Counted from the first letter of the stretch, positions 32,536 to 41,808 are shown. The stretch: 64,000 nucleotides of DNA from RPQJ01 sp044226195 (GCA_044226195.1 JBGAHO010000018.1:7283-71282), one strand, 5' to 3'. The notes: generated by a model from the letters alone, not told the origin. Program-made: numbers and translations.

Positions 32536-35256
32536 ATGGCCCGCAAAGGCATATTTTTCCCGCTCAAGGACGCGGCGCTGCGCGACGACGTCCATACGCT
32601 GGGCGCCCTCGTCGGCGAGGTGCTGCAGGACCAGGGCGGGTCCGAACTCTTCGACGCCGTCGAGGGTGACCGGCAGGCTGCCATCGGCCGCCGGCTGGGC
32701 GAAGCCGAAGACACGATCGAACTGGTCGTCCGCACGCGAGGCCGTCCGGCCCGCGAAGCCCGCGAGGTGATCCGCGCGTTCTCCGCCTGGTTCCGGGTCG
32801 TCAACATGGCCGAGAAGGTGCACCGGGTGCGCCGGCGCCGGCAGTACATGCACGACAGCAGCACGCCGCAGCCGGGCGGCATGTCCGACTGCTTCCAGAA
32901 GCTCAAGGCCCGCGGCGTCACGCTGCCCCAGGCGCTCGAACTGCTCGGGCAGGTCCGCATCGAGCCGGTGTTCACGCCGCACCCGACCGAGTCGACGCGC
33001 CGCACCATCCTGCGCCAGCAGCAACGCATCGCCCGCCTGCTGCTGCGACGGCTCGACCCGTCGCTGACGCCCCCGGAGCAGCTGGCGATCACCGAGCACC
33101 TGCGCAGCGAGCTGACGACGGCCTGGCAGACGGCCGAGAACTCCCGTGAGCGCCTCACGGTGGCCGACGAGCGCGAGCACGTGCTGTTCTTCCTCGTCGA
33201 GGTCGTCTACGAGGTCATCCCGGCCTTCTACGAGGAGATTGAGGCCTCGCTCATCGGGGTGTTCGGGCCGGAGGCCCGGGGAGTCGCCCTGCCCGACGTG
33301 CTGCGCTTCGGCTCCTGGGTCGGCGGCGACATGGACGGGCACCCCGACGTGCACGCCAAGACCATCCGCGAGAGCTGCGCGCGGCACCACCAGCTGATCA
33401 TCAACCGCTATTTCGCCGAGGCGCAGGAACTCGGGGAGAAGCTCAGCCAGAGCGCCAGCCGCGTCGGCGTGACGGCGCAGGTGCTGCAGCGCATCGAGCA
33501 GTACAGGACGCTGGTCCCGGCCGCGCGGGCGACGGCGCCCGCCAACCACGACCAGATGCCCTACCGCGTGCTGGTGGGCCAGATCGCCGAGCGCCTGCGC
33601 GCGACCTACGATCACGCCTCCGGCCAGTACGAGCGTGCGTCGCAGCTCGTCGACGACCTCGAGCTGATCGTCCACAGCCTGCAGCAGCACCGCGGGCAGC
33701 GCGCCGGCCTGTTCTACGTGCAGCGGCTGCTGCGTCGCGTGCGCACCTTCGGCTTCCACCTCGCGACCCTCGACGTGCGGCAGAACGCGCGCGTGCACCG
33801 CCAGATCGTCGGCCAGGGCCTGGCGGAGGAGGGCTGGTGCGACCAGGGCGCCGAACAGAGGATCCGTCGGCTGACCGAGGCGATCGCGGCGGACGAGTCG
33901 CCGGCGCATGCCCTCGACCCGGGCGGCAAGCGCGCGCTGTGGGTGTTCGAGGCGATGGAGTACTGCGACCACCGCTACGGGTCGCGGGCCATCGGCACGT
34001 ACGTCGTCAGCATGGCGGCCGACGTCGACGACCTGCTCACCGTTCTCCTGATGGCGCGCTGGGCCGGGTACACCGACGCCGAGACGGGCCAGGCCCAGCT
34101 CGACGTGGCCCCGTTGTTCGAATCGGTCGAGGCGCTCGAGCGGGCCGGCGACACGATCACGCGGCTGCTGCAGAACAAGGTCTACCGCGAACACCTCGCC
34201 TCGCGGGGCAATCGCCAGCTGGTGATGATCGGCTATTCGAACAGCAACAAGGACAGCGGCATCGTCGCCTCGCGCTGGCTGCTGCGGCGGGCGCAGGAGT
34301 CGATGTCGGTCGCCTGCGCGGCGGCCGGCGTCCGGCTGCAGATCTTCCACGGCCGGGGCGGTTCGATGAGCCGCGGCGGCAGCCGGACCGAGGCCATCGT
34401 CCGCTCGCTGCCGACGGGCGTCGCCGGCACCCGCCTGCGCGTCACCGAGCAGGGCGAGAGCATCAACGATCGCTACGGCCTCGCGCCGATCGCGCTGCGG
34501 ACCTTCGAGCAGGGCGTCCACACGCTGACCCTGATGGCGGCCGGCTACTACGGCACCGAGCGCCTGGAGCCGCGCTGGCTCGAGGCGATGGACGTGTTCG
34601 CCCGGGTCAGCCAGGAGCGGTACCGCGCCGTCGTCCACGACGACCCGCAGTTCATGGACTTCTTCCTGAGCGTCACGCCGGTCGACGTGATCGAGCGCAT
34701 GCAGATCGGCTCGCGGCCGGTCTCGCACCACGGGGGGGCGGGCGTGTCGGCGATGCGCGCCGTGCCGTGGCTGTTCGCGTGGTCGCAGAGCCGGCACATG
34801 CTGCCGGGCTGGCTGGGGACCGGGGCCGGCCTGGCGGCCGTGCAGGCGCAGTTCGGCGCACCGTTCCTCACCGAGATGTACGGGCGCTGGCCGTTCTTCG
34901 AGGGCCTGCTGGACGACATCGAGATGCGCATGGCCCGGGCCGACCTCGGTATTGCGGCGCAGTACGAGGAACTCGCGGCGCCCGTGCTGCAGCGCATTGC
35001 CCACGCCATCCGCGACGAGTTCCAGCTGGCCACCGGGCAGGTCCTCGCCATCAAGGGCTGCGCCCGCCTGCTCGACTCGGAGCCGACCCTGCAGCGCTCG
35101 ATCCGCCTGCGCAACCCGTACGTGGATCCGATCCACCTGACGCAGGTCGACCTGTTGCGGCGCTGGCGCGAGTCGGGGCGCGAGGACCGCGAACTGTTCG
35201 AGGCCCTGCTGGCGTCGGTGAACGGCATCGCACAAGGCCTGCAGGGCACCGGCTGA
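32536..35256 (+). CDS. ppc: phosphoenolpyruvate carboxylase
   Basis: PEP carboxylase makes oxaloacetate from PEP and bicarbonate to refill the citric acid cycle. The 906 residues fit the bacterial length. Conserved elements in order: VFTPHPTESTRRTIL with the active-site His, GSWVGGDMDGHPDVHA, GYSNSNKDSGIVASRW, the glycine-rich loop FHGRGGSMSRGGSR and the C-terminal LRNPYVDPIH ending QGLQGTG. The ATG at 32536 is the start that gives the usual N-terminus. In a phototroph the enzyme also matters for carbon fixation during growth on organic acids. Confidence 0.97.
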   Translation: MARKGIFFPLKDAALRDDVHTLGALVGEVLQDQGGSELFDAVEGDRQAAIGRRLGEAEDTIELVVRTRGRPAREAREVIRAFSAWFRVVNMAEKVHRVRRRRQYMHDSSTPQPGGMSDCFQKLKARGVTLPQALELLGQVRIEPVFTPHPTESTRRTILRQQQRIARLLLRRLDPSLTPPEQLAITEHLRSELTTAWQTAENSRERLTVADEREHVLFFLVEVVYEVIPAFYEEIEASLIGVFGPEARGVALPDVLRFGSWVGGDMDGHPDVHAKTIRESCARHHQLIINRYFAEAQELGEKLSQSASRVGVTAQVLQRIEQYRTLVPAARATAPANHDQMPYRVLVGQIAERLRATYDHASGQYERASQLVDDLELIVHSLQQHRGQRAGLFYVQRLLRRVRTFGFHLATLDVRQNARVHRQIVGQGLAEEGWCDQGAEQRIRRLTEAIAADESPAHALDPGGKRALWVFEAMEYCDHRYGSRAIGTYVVSMAADVDDLLTVLLMARWAGYTDAETGQAQLDVAPLFESVEALERAGDTITRLLQNKVYREHLASRGNRQLVMIGYSNSNKDSGIVASRWLLRRAQESMSVACAAAGVRLQIFHGRGGSMSRGGSRTEAIVRSLPTGVAGTRLRVTEQGESINDRYGLAPIALRTFEQGVHTLTLMAAGYYGTERLEPRWLEAMDVFARVSQERYRAVVHDDPQFMDFFLSVTPVDVIERMQIGSRPVSHHGGAGVSAMRAVPWLFAWSQSRHMLPGWLGTGAGLAAVQAQFGAPFLTEMYGRWPFFEGLLDDIEMRMARADLGIAAQYEELAAPVLQRIAHAIRDEFQLATGQVLAIKGCARLLDSEPTLQRSIRLRNPYVDPIHLTQVDLLRRWRESGREDRELFEALLASVNGIAQGLQGTG

Positions 35257-35382
35257 GCCGCCGGCGCGGCACTGCACTTTTCCCGTGTTGACTCCCGGGG
35301 GGCGCTGCTCTAGCGTCGTGGGCGAGTCCATTTGCGCGCGGCCCGTCCAGTCGACCGCGACCCAACCACGTAGGGAGTCTCC

Positions 35383-35934
35383 ATGGCAGCGAAGAAAAAG
35401 GCGCGGCGCACCACGCTCCGCAGCAGCAAGGGAAAGAAGCTGTACGTCGTCCGCGATGCCAAAGGCCGGATCAAGGACGTGCAGAGCTACAAGCGGGCCC
35501 ACGCGGCCGACCTGAGGAAGAAGTCGAAGGCCGAGGTCGCCAAGAAGAAGGCGACCAGGAAGAAGGCCGCGAAGAAGAAAGTCGTCTCGGCCAAGGCGAA
35601 GGTGAAGAAGGCCGCGCTGAAGGTGAAGCGCGCCGTCGCCAAGTCGCCGAAGACCGTGCGGGCCGCGGCGAAGAAGAAAGTCGCCGCCTTGAAGAAGGCC
35701 GTGCAGAAGGCGCCCGCGCAGGCGAAGGCCGCCGTCCGCAAGGCCGTGAAGAAGCTGCCGCCGCCGGCGCAGAAGGCCATCGCCCAGGCCGAGACGGCCG
35801 CCAGCCAGGTGCAGGTCAAGGCCGAGAAGGCCACCACGGCAGTGATCGATCAGGCGAAGGAGATCGCGAGCAAGGTCAGCGAGACCGTGCAGACCGCGGT
35901 CGAGAACGTCATGCCGGCGGGCGAGACCAAGTAG
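35383..35934 (+). CDS. histone H1-like Lys/Ala-rich protein
   Basis: A 183-residue, strongly basic protein. A short N-terminal globular-looking part (SSKGKKLYVVRDAKGRIKDVQSYKRAHAADLRKKS) is followed by Lys/Ala repeats with KK and AKKK clusters to about residue 120. An acidic amphipathic tail (QAKEIASKVSETVQTAVENVM) ends it. It resembles bacterial histone-H1-like or AlgP-like DNA-binding proteins, but such low-complexity similarity is weak. A hairpin with a TTCG loop terminates it. Confidence 0.75.
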   Translation: MAAKKKARRTTLRSSKGKKLYVVRDAKGRIKDVQSYKRAHAADLRKKSKAEVAKKKATRKKAAKKKVVSAKAKVKKAALKVKRAVAKSPKTVRAAAKKKVAALKKAVQKAPAQAKAAVRKAVKKLPPPAQKAIAQAETAASQVQVKAEKATTAVIDQAKEIASKVSETVQTAVENVMPAGETK

Positions 35935-35957
35935 CCCGTCCCGGTCTCCGACGATCG

Positions 35958-35990
35958 AAGCAGGGCCCCGGTTCGCCGGGGCCTTTGCTT
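35958..35990. terminator. terminator between convergent genes, TTCG loop
   Basis: GGCCCCGG (35964-35971), TTCG, CCGGGGCC (35976-35983), extended by AAGCA (35958-35962) pairing with TGCTT (35986-35990). It separates the histone-like gene from the Nudix gene and can act both ways. Confidence 0.8.
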
Positions 35991-35991
35991 T

Positions 35992-36918
35992 TCAGGGCCG
36001 CCGCCCCGGCCGGTGCCGCAGTTCGCGGCGCGAGGGCAGTTGCGTGAGGTAGCTCGGGTATTCGTCGGCAGCGCGGACCGCTTCCCCCGGGACGGTCGCG
36101 TACTCCGGGTCCCAGGGCAGCACGATGGTGACGTGGTCGCCGTCCTCGAACCACTTGGGCAGGATCGGCGGCACGGCGCGGGCGTGCTCCGCGGCCAGCA
36201 TTCGCGCCAGGCTGCCGTGCTGCGCGTGGCAGGACCGCAGGTCCTGCAGCGTCGCGAGCGTGGGCGGCGCGAACTTCATCCGGCCGGCCGCGTAGGCCGC
36301 GAACGCCTCGTCGACGGTCACCCACGCATGTTCGGTCGTCTCGGTGCGATCGACGCTGGCTTCCTGCCCGGCGGGGACCTCGACCGCGAAGAACCGCGTG
36401 TCGTACCGCCTGGCCTCGAACGACGGCGTGATCCAGTGGGCCCAGTAGACCAGCCGCGAGACGTCGAGCACCAGGTCTTCCGCGCGCAGCACGTCGAGGA
36501 ACGTCGCGCCCTCCGTGGCCGTACGCGCGCGGTGTGCCTGCAGCCGGGCGATCTGCGCGGGGTCGCACGCCGATCCGTCCGGGCGTCGCGCCAGCAGGAC
36601 GCCGCATTCCTCGAACGTCTCGCGGCAGCCCGCCACGTACAGGCCGAGGGCGGTGGCGACGTCGAGCGCTTCGCCGGTGAGCGCGTGCAGGCGGCTGCCG
36701 CAGGCGGCGTGGTCCGCCCGCGGGACGCGAGCCAGGGACTCGGGCGCGAGGTCCGCGGGCTCCAGGCGTCCGCCCGGGAACACCCAGAGGTCGCCCATGA
36801 ACGCGAGTTGCGCGGAGCGACGGGTCAGCAGGACTTCGAGGCGCGAGTCCGGTTCGCGCAGCAGGACGACGGTCGCGGCGGAGCGGATCGGGACGGGCGA
36901 GGCGGCGGATTCGGTCAC
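35992..36918 (-). CDS. Nudix hydrolase, NUDT19-like with split Nudix box
   Basis: A GTG at 36918 gives 308 residues beginning TESAASPVPIRSAATVVLLRE; longer starts are possible. The Nudix box is present but split: GGRLEPAD is separated from CRETFEECGVLL by about 45 residues. An insertion at this point is characteristic of NUDT19/RP2p-type acyl-CoA and CoA diphosphatases. The C-terminus carries the ILPKWFEDGDHVTIVLPWDPEY region. A CoA-related hydrolase is therefore the best guess. It is separate from the CoA-transferase operon. Confidence 0.82.
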   Translation of the reverse strand: MTESAASPVPIRSAATVVLLREPDSRLEVLLTRRSAQLAFMGDLWVFPGGRLEPADLAPESLARVPRADHAACGSRLHALTGEALDVATALGLYVAGCRETFEECGVLLARRPDGSACDPAQIARLQAHRARTATEGATFLDVLRAEDLVLDVSRLVYWAHWITPSFEARRYDTRFFAVEVPAGQEASVDRTETTEHAWVTVDEAFAAYAAGRMKFAPPTLATLQDLRSCHAQHGSLARMLAAEHARAVPPILPKWFEDGDHVTIVLPWDPEYATVPGEAVRAADEYPSYLTQLPSRRELRHRPGRRP

Positions 36919-37035
36919 GGCGAGGCGCGGTCGGCGGTGGTCGGGCCGACATGATCGCACGCTGGCCGCGGGCTCGGGTGGGCACGGGTTGCGCGCGATG
37001 TATCCGGGTCGACGGTGCGCGTAGCATCCCGGCGC

Positions 37036-37317
37036 ATGCAGGGCTGGCACGCGCTCGAACTCGGCGATCTCCTCACGGCACAGCTGTTGCTCGACCGGTT
37101 GCGCGATGCCGTCGCCGCGCAGGCGACGGAGACTCCTCGCGCCGCGGTCTTCACGCGCCGGTCGAGTGGCGACCTGCATTGCTCCGTGACGGCTTATTTC
37201 CCGCCGGCTGCGCAGGACCTCGCGCGGACTTTCGGCGCGGAGCCTTGCCCGCCGCCCGGGCGGCGCGGCCTCGAACTGCTCGCCGGTCCGTCCGCCAGCT
37301 GGGACGAACTGCGCTGA
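37036..37317 (+). CDS. unknown small protein, possibly leaderless
   Basis: The ATG at 37036 gives 93 residues (MQGWHALELGDLLTAQLLLDRL...). An in-frame GTG at 37015 would add seven. A TAGCAT -10-like hexamer at 37022-37027 would start transcription about at the ATG, so the mRNA may be leaderless. The sequence has an N-terminal helix and a strand pair (AVFTRRSSGDLHCSVTAYFPPAAQDLAR). No family recognised. It converges on the OsmC gene, 1 base between stops. Confidence 0.55.
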   Translation: MQGWHALELGDLLTAQLLLDRLRDAVAAQATETPRAAVFTRRSSGDLHCSVTAYFPPAAQDLARTFGAEPCPPPGRRGLELLAGPSASWDELR

Positions 37318-37318
37318 T

Positions 37319-37744
37319 TCAGGCGAGCGCGGCGTCGAGCGTGATCTCGGCGCCCGCGAGCACTTTCGACACCGGGCAATTCTGTTTCGCGTCCGCCGCC
37401 AGGGCCGCGAAACGCTCCGGCGTGATGCCCGGGATGCGCGCCCGCGTGCGGAGCTCGATCTTCGGGATGTGGAAGCCGCCGCTGGTCGGCTCGAGATGCA
37501 CGGCCGCGGTCGTGCGGATCTCGGTGGGCGCCAGCTTCTCCTTCGCCAGCAGCGCCGTCAGCGCCATGGTGAAGCAGCCGGCGTGCGCCGCGCCAAGCAG
37601 TTCCTCCGGGTTCGTCTCCTTGCCGTCCTCGAAGCGTGCCTTGAACGTGTAGGGTCCGCGAAACGCGCCGCTCTCGAGCGCGATCTCGCCCGCGCCTTCG
37701 CGCAGGCTGCCTGTCCACACCGCATCGGCCTTGCGCACCGTCAT
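37319..37744 (-). CDS. OsmC/Ohr-family peroxiredoxin-like protein
   Basis: A 141-residue OsmC-type protein. Both redox cysteines are in the expected places: AAHAGCFTMALT and KQNCPVSKVLAG. The family reduces organic hydroperoxides using dihydrolipoyl or other thiols. The N-terminus (MTVRKADAVWTGSLREGAGEI, FKARFEDGKETNPEELLGAA) fits OsmC rather than Ohr. The gene stands alone between convergent and divergent neighbours. Confidence 0.92.
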   Translation of the reverse strand: MTVRKADAVWTGSLREGAGEIALESGAFRGPYTFKARFEDGKETNPEELLGAAHAGCFTMALTALLAKEKLAPTEIRTTAAVHLEPTSGGFHIPKIELRTRARIPGITPERFAALAADAKQNCPVSKVLAGAEITLDAALA

Positions 37745-37815
37745 GACCGTCTCCTGCCGTTCGAGGAAGGGGGGAATCATGGTATCTAGGGACAGGACGG
37801 CGCGCGAGGCGACCC

Positions 37816-38799
37816 ATGGACATCTTCGTGACGGGCGGTTCGGGCTTCGTCGGGCAGGCGACGATCGCGCGACTGGTCGCGGGCGGACATCGTGTGCGCG
37901 CCATGTCACGGTCCGACCGCAGCGACGAGGCCCTGCGCGCGCTCGGCGCAACGACGGTGCGCTGCGACCTCGAGACCGTCGCGCCGGGTCATTTCGCGGG
38001 CGCGCAGGCGGTCATCCACGCAGCGGCATTCGTCGAGCAATGGGGGCCGGTCGACGCCTGGGATCGCATCAACGTCGGCGGAACCCGACGCATGCTGGAG
38101 GCAGCGCGGCTCGCCGGCGTGGCACGCTTCATCCACATCGGCACGGAAGCGGCGCTGGTGCGCGGCCAGGCCCTGCACGAGGTCGACGAGTCCGCCCCGC
38201 TGGCGCCCGACAGTCCCTATCCGTATTGCCGGACCAAGGCCCTCGCGGAACAGGCGGTGCGTGCAGCGAACGATCCAGACCACGGATTCGTGACCCTGGT
38301 GCTGCGGCCGCGCTTCATCTGGGGACCGGGCGACCAGACCCTGTTGCCCGCCATCCTCGCGATGGCACGCGCCGGGCGCTTCGCCTGGATCGACCACGGA
38401 CGCGCGCTCACCTCGACGACCTACATCGGCAATCTCGTCGACGCGATCGAGCTGGCGCTCACCCGCGGGCGGCCGGGCGAGGCGTACTTCATCCTCGACG
38501 AAGGCACGCGCAGCCTGCGCGAGATGATCACGGCCATGGCGGCCGCAGCCGACGTCACCTTGCCCGACAAGTCCATTCCGTTCCCGGTCGCTGTCGCCGT
38601 CGCCTGGGTGTGCGAGACGCTCTGGCGGGCGACGGGACGGACTTCGCTGCCGCCCCTGACTCGCCACGCGGCCATGGTCATGGCGCGCGAGTGCACGCTG
38701 GTGGGAACGAAGGCGGCGCACGACCTCGGCTACGTGCCGCGCGTGAGCGTCGAGGAAGGACTGCGCGAGTTACGCGCCCGTCTGCACGGCGCCGGCTGA
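37816..38799 (+). CDS. NAD-dependent epimerase/dehydratase, 3-beta-HSD-like
   Basis: A 327-residue extended short-chain dehydrogenase. The Rossmann motif is TGGSGFVG (about 6-13) and the catalytic Tyr-x3-Lys is in YPYCRTKALAEQ. The motif RFIWGPGDQTLLPAI is typical of the 3-beta-hydroxysteroid dehydrogenase/NSDHL-like branch. Substrate unknown. Its last 30 bases overlap the end of the convergent membrane-protein gene. Confidence 0.88.
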   Translation: MDIFVTGGSGFVGQATIARLVAGGHRVRAMSRSDRSDEALRALGATTVRCDLETVAPGHFAGAQAVIHAAAFVEQWGPVDAWDRINVGGTRRMLEAARLAGVARFIHIGTEAALVRGQALHEVDESAPLAPDSPYPYCRTKALAEQAVRAANDPDHGFVTLVLRPRFIWGPGDQTLLPAILAMARAGRFAWIDHGRALTSTTYIGNLVDAIELALTRGRPGEAYFILDEGTRSLREMITAMAAAADVTLPDKSIPFPVAVAVAWVCETLWRATGRTSLPPLTRHAAMVMARECTLVGTKAAHDLGYVPRVSVEEGLRELRARLHGAG

Positions 38800-39048
38800 G
38801 CGCCGCTGGCGCCAACGGCTGCCGACGTATTGCCCGCCGAAATAGGCGACGACGAAAAAGGGCAGTGCGCCCCAGCGGAACGGCAGGCCGAGCACGAAGC
38901 GCAGCGCGATCACCATCGGCACCGGCGTGTGGACGGCGACGAACCACGCGGGCGAGAACTTGCGCACGCCCGCGCGCCACCAGCCGAACGGCAGGTTGAT
39001 CAGGAAGGTGATGGCCAGCGCGATGGCGTACTGCGGAAGCTGCGGCAT
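38770..39048 (-). CDS. small membrane protein of unknown function
   Basis: A 92-residue protein with two or three hydrophobic helices (YAIALAITFLINLPFGWW; FVAVHTPVPMVIALRFVLGL; PFFVVAYFGGQYVG). The conserved-looking GWWRAGVRKFSPAWFVAVHTPVPMVI suggests a real family, but I cannot name it. It overlaps the convergent epimerase gene by 30 bases, so one of the two stop regions is under double constraint. Confidence 0.65.
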   Translation of the reverse strand: MPQLPQYAIALAITFLINLPFGWWRAGVRKFSPAWFVAVHTPVPMVIALRFVLGLPFRWGALPFFVVAYFGGQYVGSRWRQRRSAGAVQTGA

Positions 39049-39198
39049 GGGCGCGAAGCCTCGGGCAATCGGGCGCCGCGGTCAATCCGTGGCGCCCCCG
39101 CCGGGCGCCTGAATCCGGGACGGCCCGGCCCGCGAAAGCCCGCCGGAGACCGTTCCCCGTTTGTCCAGTGTCCGGCCCCGCCGGCCCAGGAAGCCCGC

Positions 39199-39828
39199 AT
39201 GTCCACGGAAGCCACCGCCCGCCCCCTCGGCCCGCTGCCGACACTGATCTTCAGCTCGCGCTGGCTGCAGCTGCCGCTGTACCTCGGCCTGATCGTCGCC
39301 CAGGGCGTCTACGTCTTCCTGTTCCTGAAGGAGCTGTGGCACCTCATCCACGACGCGCCGTCGCTGACCGAGCAGTCGATCATGCTGATCGTGCTCGGGC
39401 TCATCGACGTGGTGATGATCTCGAACCTGCTGGTGATGGTGATCGTCGGCGGTTACGAGACCTTCGTGTCGCGCCTCGGACTCACCGGGCATCCCGACCA
39501 GCCGGAGTGGCTGAGCCACGTCAATGCGAGCGTGCTGAAGGTGAAGCTGGCGATGGCGATCATCGGCATCAGTTCCATCCACCTGCTGAAGACCTTCATC
39601 GAGGCGGGCTCCATCGGCGGCATGCCGCTCTGCAGCACCGTGGCCGGGATGGAGGCCACCGCGGCGATGAATGCGGCCGGGTCGAACGCCAAGGGCTGCA
39701 TCACGGTCACGGCCACGGGCGTGATGTGGCAGACGGTGATCCACAGCGTGTTCATCCTCTCGGCGCTCGGCATCGCCTGGACCGACCGCATCATGGCGCA
39801 GGGCCTGAAGACGGTCGCCCGCCATTGA
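39199..39828 (+). CDS. UPF0114 (YqhA/TIGR00645) membrane protein
   Basis: The ATG at 39199 gives 209 residues. Helices and motifs match the YqhA family: IFSSRWLQLPLYLGLIVAQGVYVFLFLKELWHL, LGLIDVVMISNLLVMVIVGGYETFVSRL and MAIIGISSIHLLKTFIE. Function is uncharacterised. An insert with two cysteines (about 147-171), lying between conserved helices, looks lineage-specific. Confidence 0.9.
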   Translation: MSTEATARPLGPLPTLIFSSRWLQLPLYLGLIVAQGVYVFLFLKELWHLIHDAPSLTEQSIMLIVLGLIDVVMISNLLVMVIVGGYETFVSRLGLTGHPDQPEWLSHVNASVLKVKLAMAIIGISSIHLLKTFIEAGSIGGMPLCSTVAGMEATAAMNAAGSNAKGCITVTATGVMWQTVIHSVFILSALGIAWTDRIMAQGLKTVARH

Positions 39829-39834
39829 GCCGCG

Positions 39835-40320
39835 TCAGTCGCGGCGCTTGAGGAAGCGCGGGCGCCAGACGCCCAGCACGACGTTGGCGGTCGCGATCAC
39901 GAGCATCACCCACATGCCGGACCACTCGGTGTGCAGCGCCCGCTCGAGTGCGGCCGTGTCGCCGCCGCCCGAGAGCGCCTGGGTCGCGAGTGCCGCCGCG
40001 CGCTTCGCGGGGCCGACGATGGTGAGCAGCGATCCCTCGAACATGCTGATGCCGGTGAGCGCCTTGAGCCAGGCCCAGCCGGCATCCCGGTAGGCGGCCG
40101 TGAGCGCGATCGCGATCAGTCCGGAGATCAGTGCCAGCGCCAGCGAGGGTACGTAGAGGTATTTGTGCACCAGCACGATCGCGTGCCGAATGGCCGCGAA
40201 CTGTGCCGGCGCATCGGGCGACGCGCTCATCACCAGCACCACGCACGTGGCGAGCGAGCCCATCATCCCGACGGCCCCGATCTCGTGCGTCGCCTTGATC
40301 CATCGGCGCATGCCCGTCAC
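39835..40320 (-). CDS. DUF2269-like integral membrane protein
   Basis: A 161-residue protein with four predicted helices, beginning with a His-containing first helix (WIKATHEIGAVGMMGSLATCVVLV), followed by HAIVLVHKYLYVPSLALALISGL. This resembles DUF2269 membrane proteins, whose role is unknown. Start is the GTG at 40320 overlapping the methyltransferase stop; an ATG at 40311 is the alternative. Last gene of a three-gene minus-strand operon. Confidence 0.7.
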   Translation of the reverse strand: MTGMRRWIKATHEIGAVGMMGSLATCVVLVMSASPDAPAQFAAIRHAIVLVHKYLYVPSLALALISGLIAIALTAAYRDAGWAWLKALTGISMFEGSLLTIVGPAKRAAALATQALSGGGDTAALERALHTEWSGMWVMLVIATANVVLGVWRPRFLKRRD

Positions 40321-41072
40321 TCCCCTGGCTTGCGGGCCGCGAAACGCAGCCGGACGTAGTCGGCCATCCAGATCCCGTCGCCGTTGCGCAGGCGCGGCAC
40401 GAGCATCGCCAGCACGTCATTCGTGACGTCGGCGCGCCCGGCTTCGTCGAGGTCGCCGAGCAGCGGGGCGCCGAACGCCGCGAGCCAGCCGCGGATGTCG
40501 CCCGGCAGCGGCGTCGGGCGCGTGAAGCGCTCGAGGTGTCGCACCTCGAAGCCGCGCCGCTCGAGCAGCGCGCGATACTCGTCCGCCGTCGGGAAGAACC
40601 AGGGGTTGCGCAGCGTGCGGCCGCGGGTCGCGAGCGCCTGCCCGAGCGCGGACACGATGGCGTCGATGTTGCCATTCGCTCCCATCTCGGCCACGAAGCG
40701 GCCCCCGGGCCGCAGTGCGCGCCACACGCCGTCGATCACCTCGGCGGGTCGCTTCATCCAGTGCAGCGCCGCGTTCGAGAAGACCGCATCGAATTCCGCG
40801 TCGAAGTCGAGCACATCGCCGCTCAGGACGCGCGCATCGATGCCGCGGGCCCGCGCAGCGGCGACCATGTCCGTGCTCGCATCCACGCCGACGACCTCGG
40901 CACCAGAGGACTGCAAGGCCAGGGTCAGTGCGCCGTCACCGCAGCCGAGGTCGAGGATGCGTTCGCCCGGGCGCGGCTGCAGCAGGGCGACCACCGGCTG
41001 GCCCAGGTCGGAGACGAACCGGGCGTGCGTCGCGTAAGCGTGGGCATTCCAGTCGTCGGTGGCCGAGGTCAT
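40317..41072 (-). CDS. class I SAM-dependent methyltransferase
   Basis: A 251-residue methyltransferase. Motif I is ILDLGCGDGALT, followed by VVGVDASTDMV and the motif IV region FDAVFSNAALHWM, then VWRALRPGGRFVAEMG. This pattern is that of trans-aconitate methyltransferase/Tam-like and related enzymes; the substrate is unknown. It overlaps the acetyltransferase stop (ATGA) and the downstream membrane-protein start (GTGA). Confidence 0.9.
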   Translation of the reverse strand: MTSATDDWNAHAYATHARFVSDLGQPVVALLQPRPGERILDLGCGDGALTLALQSSGAEVVGVDASTDMVAAARARGIDARVLSGDVLDFDAEFDAVFSNAALHWMKRPAEVIDGVWRALRPGGRFVAEMGANGNIDAIVSALGQALATRGRTLRNPWFFPTADEYRALLERRGFEVRHLERFTRPTPLPGDIRGWLAAFGAPLLGDLDEAGRADVTNDVLAMLVPRLRNGDGIWMADYVRLRFAARKPGE

Positions 41073-41701
41073 GCTTGCGCGCCGAGCGGCAGTTCCATGC
41101 GCCGGTGACTCGGGACCGTCGCCTGGGCGTTCGCGAGCAAGGAGGTCAGCTCGCGGGTCGTGCGAAATCCGAGGCGCGCATACAGCGCTTCGGCTCGCGG
41201 GTTGGTCACCGCGACGTCCAGTGCCGCCAGCGAGTGGCCGCGCGCCCGACCGGAGTCGAGCAGGTGCTCGACGAGCGCCACACCGATGCCACGGCTGCGC
41301 AGGTCGGGCGGCACGCCGAGGTGGGCGACGTACCAGCACCGCCGGCCCGGTGGCTGGACGATGGCCTCGACGCGCAGTCCGCGCAGCATCACGCCCGTGC
41401 CGGCACCGAGGCCGTAGCAGCCGATGATCTGGCGGCTGGCGGCCAGCGTGAACGATGCCGTCGCCGTCCCGTCCCAGCCGGCGCCCGCCGCGACGACGCG
41501 ACCGTCCTCGATGCCGATCACGTGATTGCGGAAGCCGAACTCGCCGCGCCCGTCGACGAACGCGCGACGCAGGAAGGCCTGCGAGTCCGCCTTGCCGGGC
41601 ACGGCGAACACGTAGTCGAACGCGGCCGGGCCGGAGCTGTAGATGAGAGGCACGGCGGCGTCGGCATCGTCGGGCGTGGCCGGTCGGAATTGCAGCGTCA
41701 T
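41069..41701 (-). CDS. GNAT-family N-acetyltransferase
   Basis: A 210-residue acetyltransferase. The acetyl-CoA loop is in LGVPPDLRSRGIGVALVEHLLD and the fold continues into LAALDVAVTNPRAEALYARLGF. Substrate unknown. First gene of the small operon with the methyltransferase and membrane protein. Confidence 0.88.
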   Translation of the reverse strand: MTLQFRPATPDDADAAVPLIYSSGPAAFDYVFAVPGKADSQAFLRRAFVDGRGEFGFRNHVIGIEDGRVVAAGAGWDGTATASFTLAASRQIIGCYGLGAGTGVMLRGLRVEAIVQPPGRRCWYVAHLGVPPDLRSRGIGVALVEHLLDSGRARGHSLAALDVAVTNPRAEALYARLGFRTTRELTSLLANAQATVPSHRRMELPLGAQA

Positions 41702-41808
41702 CCGGGGATTGTAGGGGGCGGCCGTCGAGTCTGCAGCGGCGGCCGGCCGGCGGTGCGGGCTGGGACAGGTGCTAAGATGCGTTCGTCAGTTCTGGCCGGG
41801 AGACGCGC

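Noticed and set aside
32350..35502. A 1050-codon minus-strand frame
   Set aside because: Antisense to PEP carboxylase, whose motifs are all in place.
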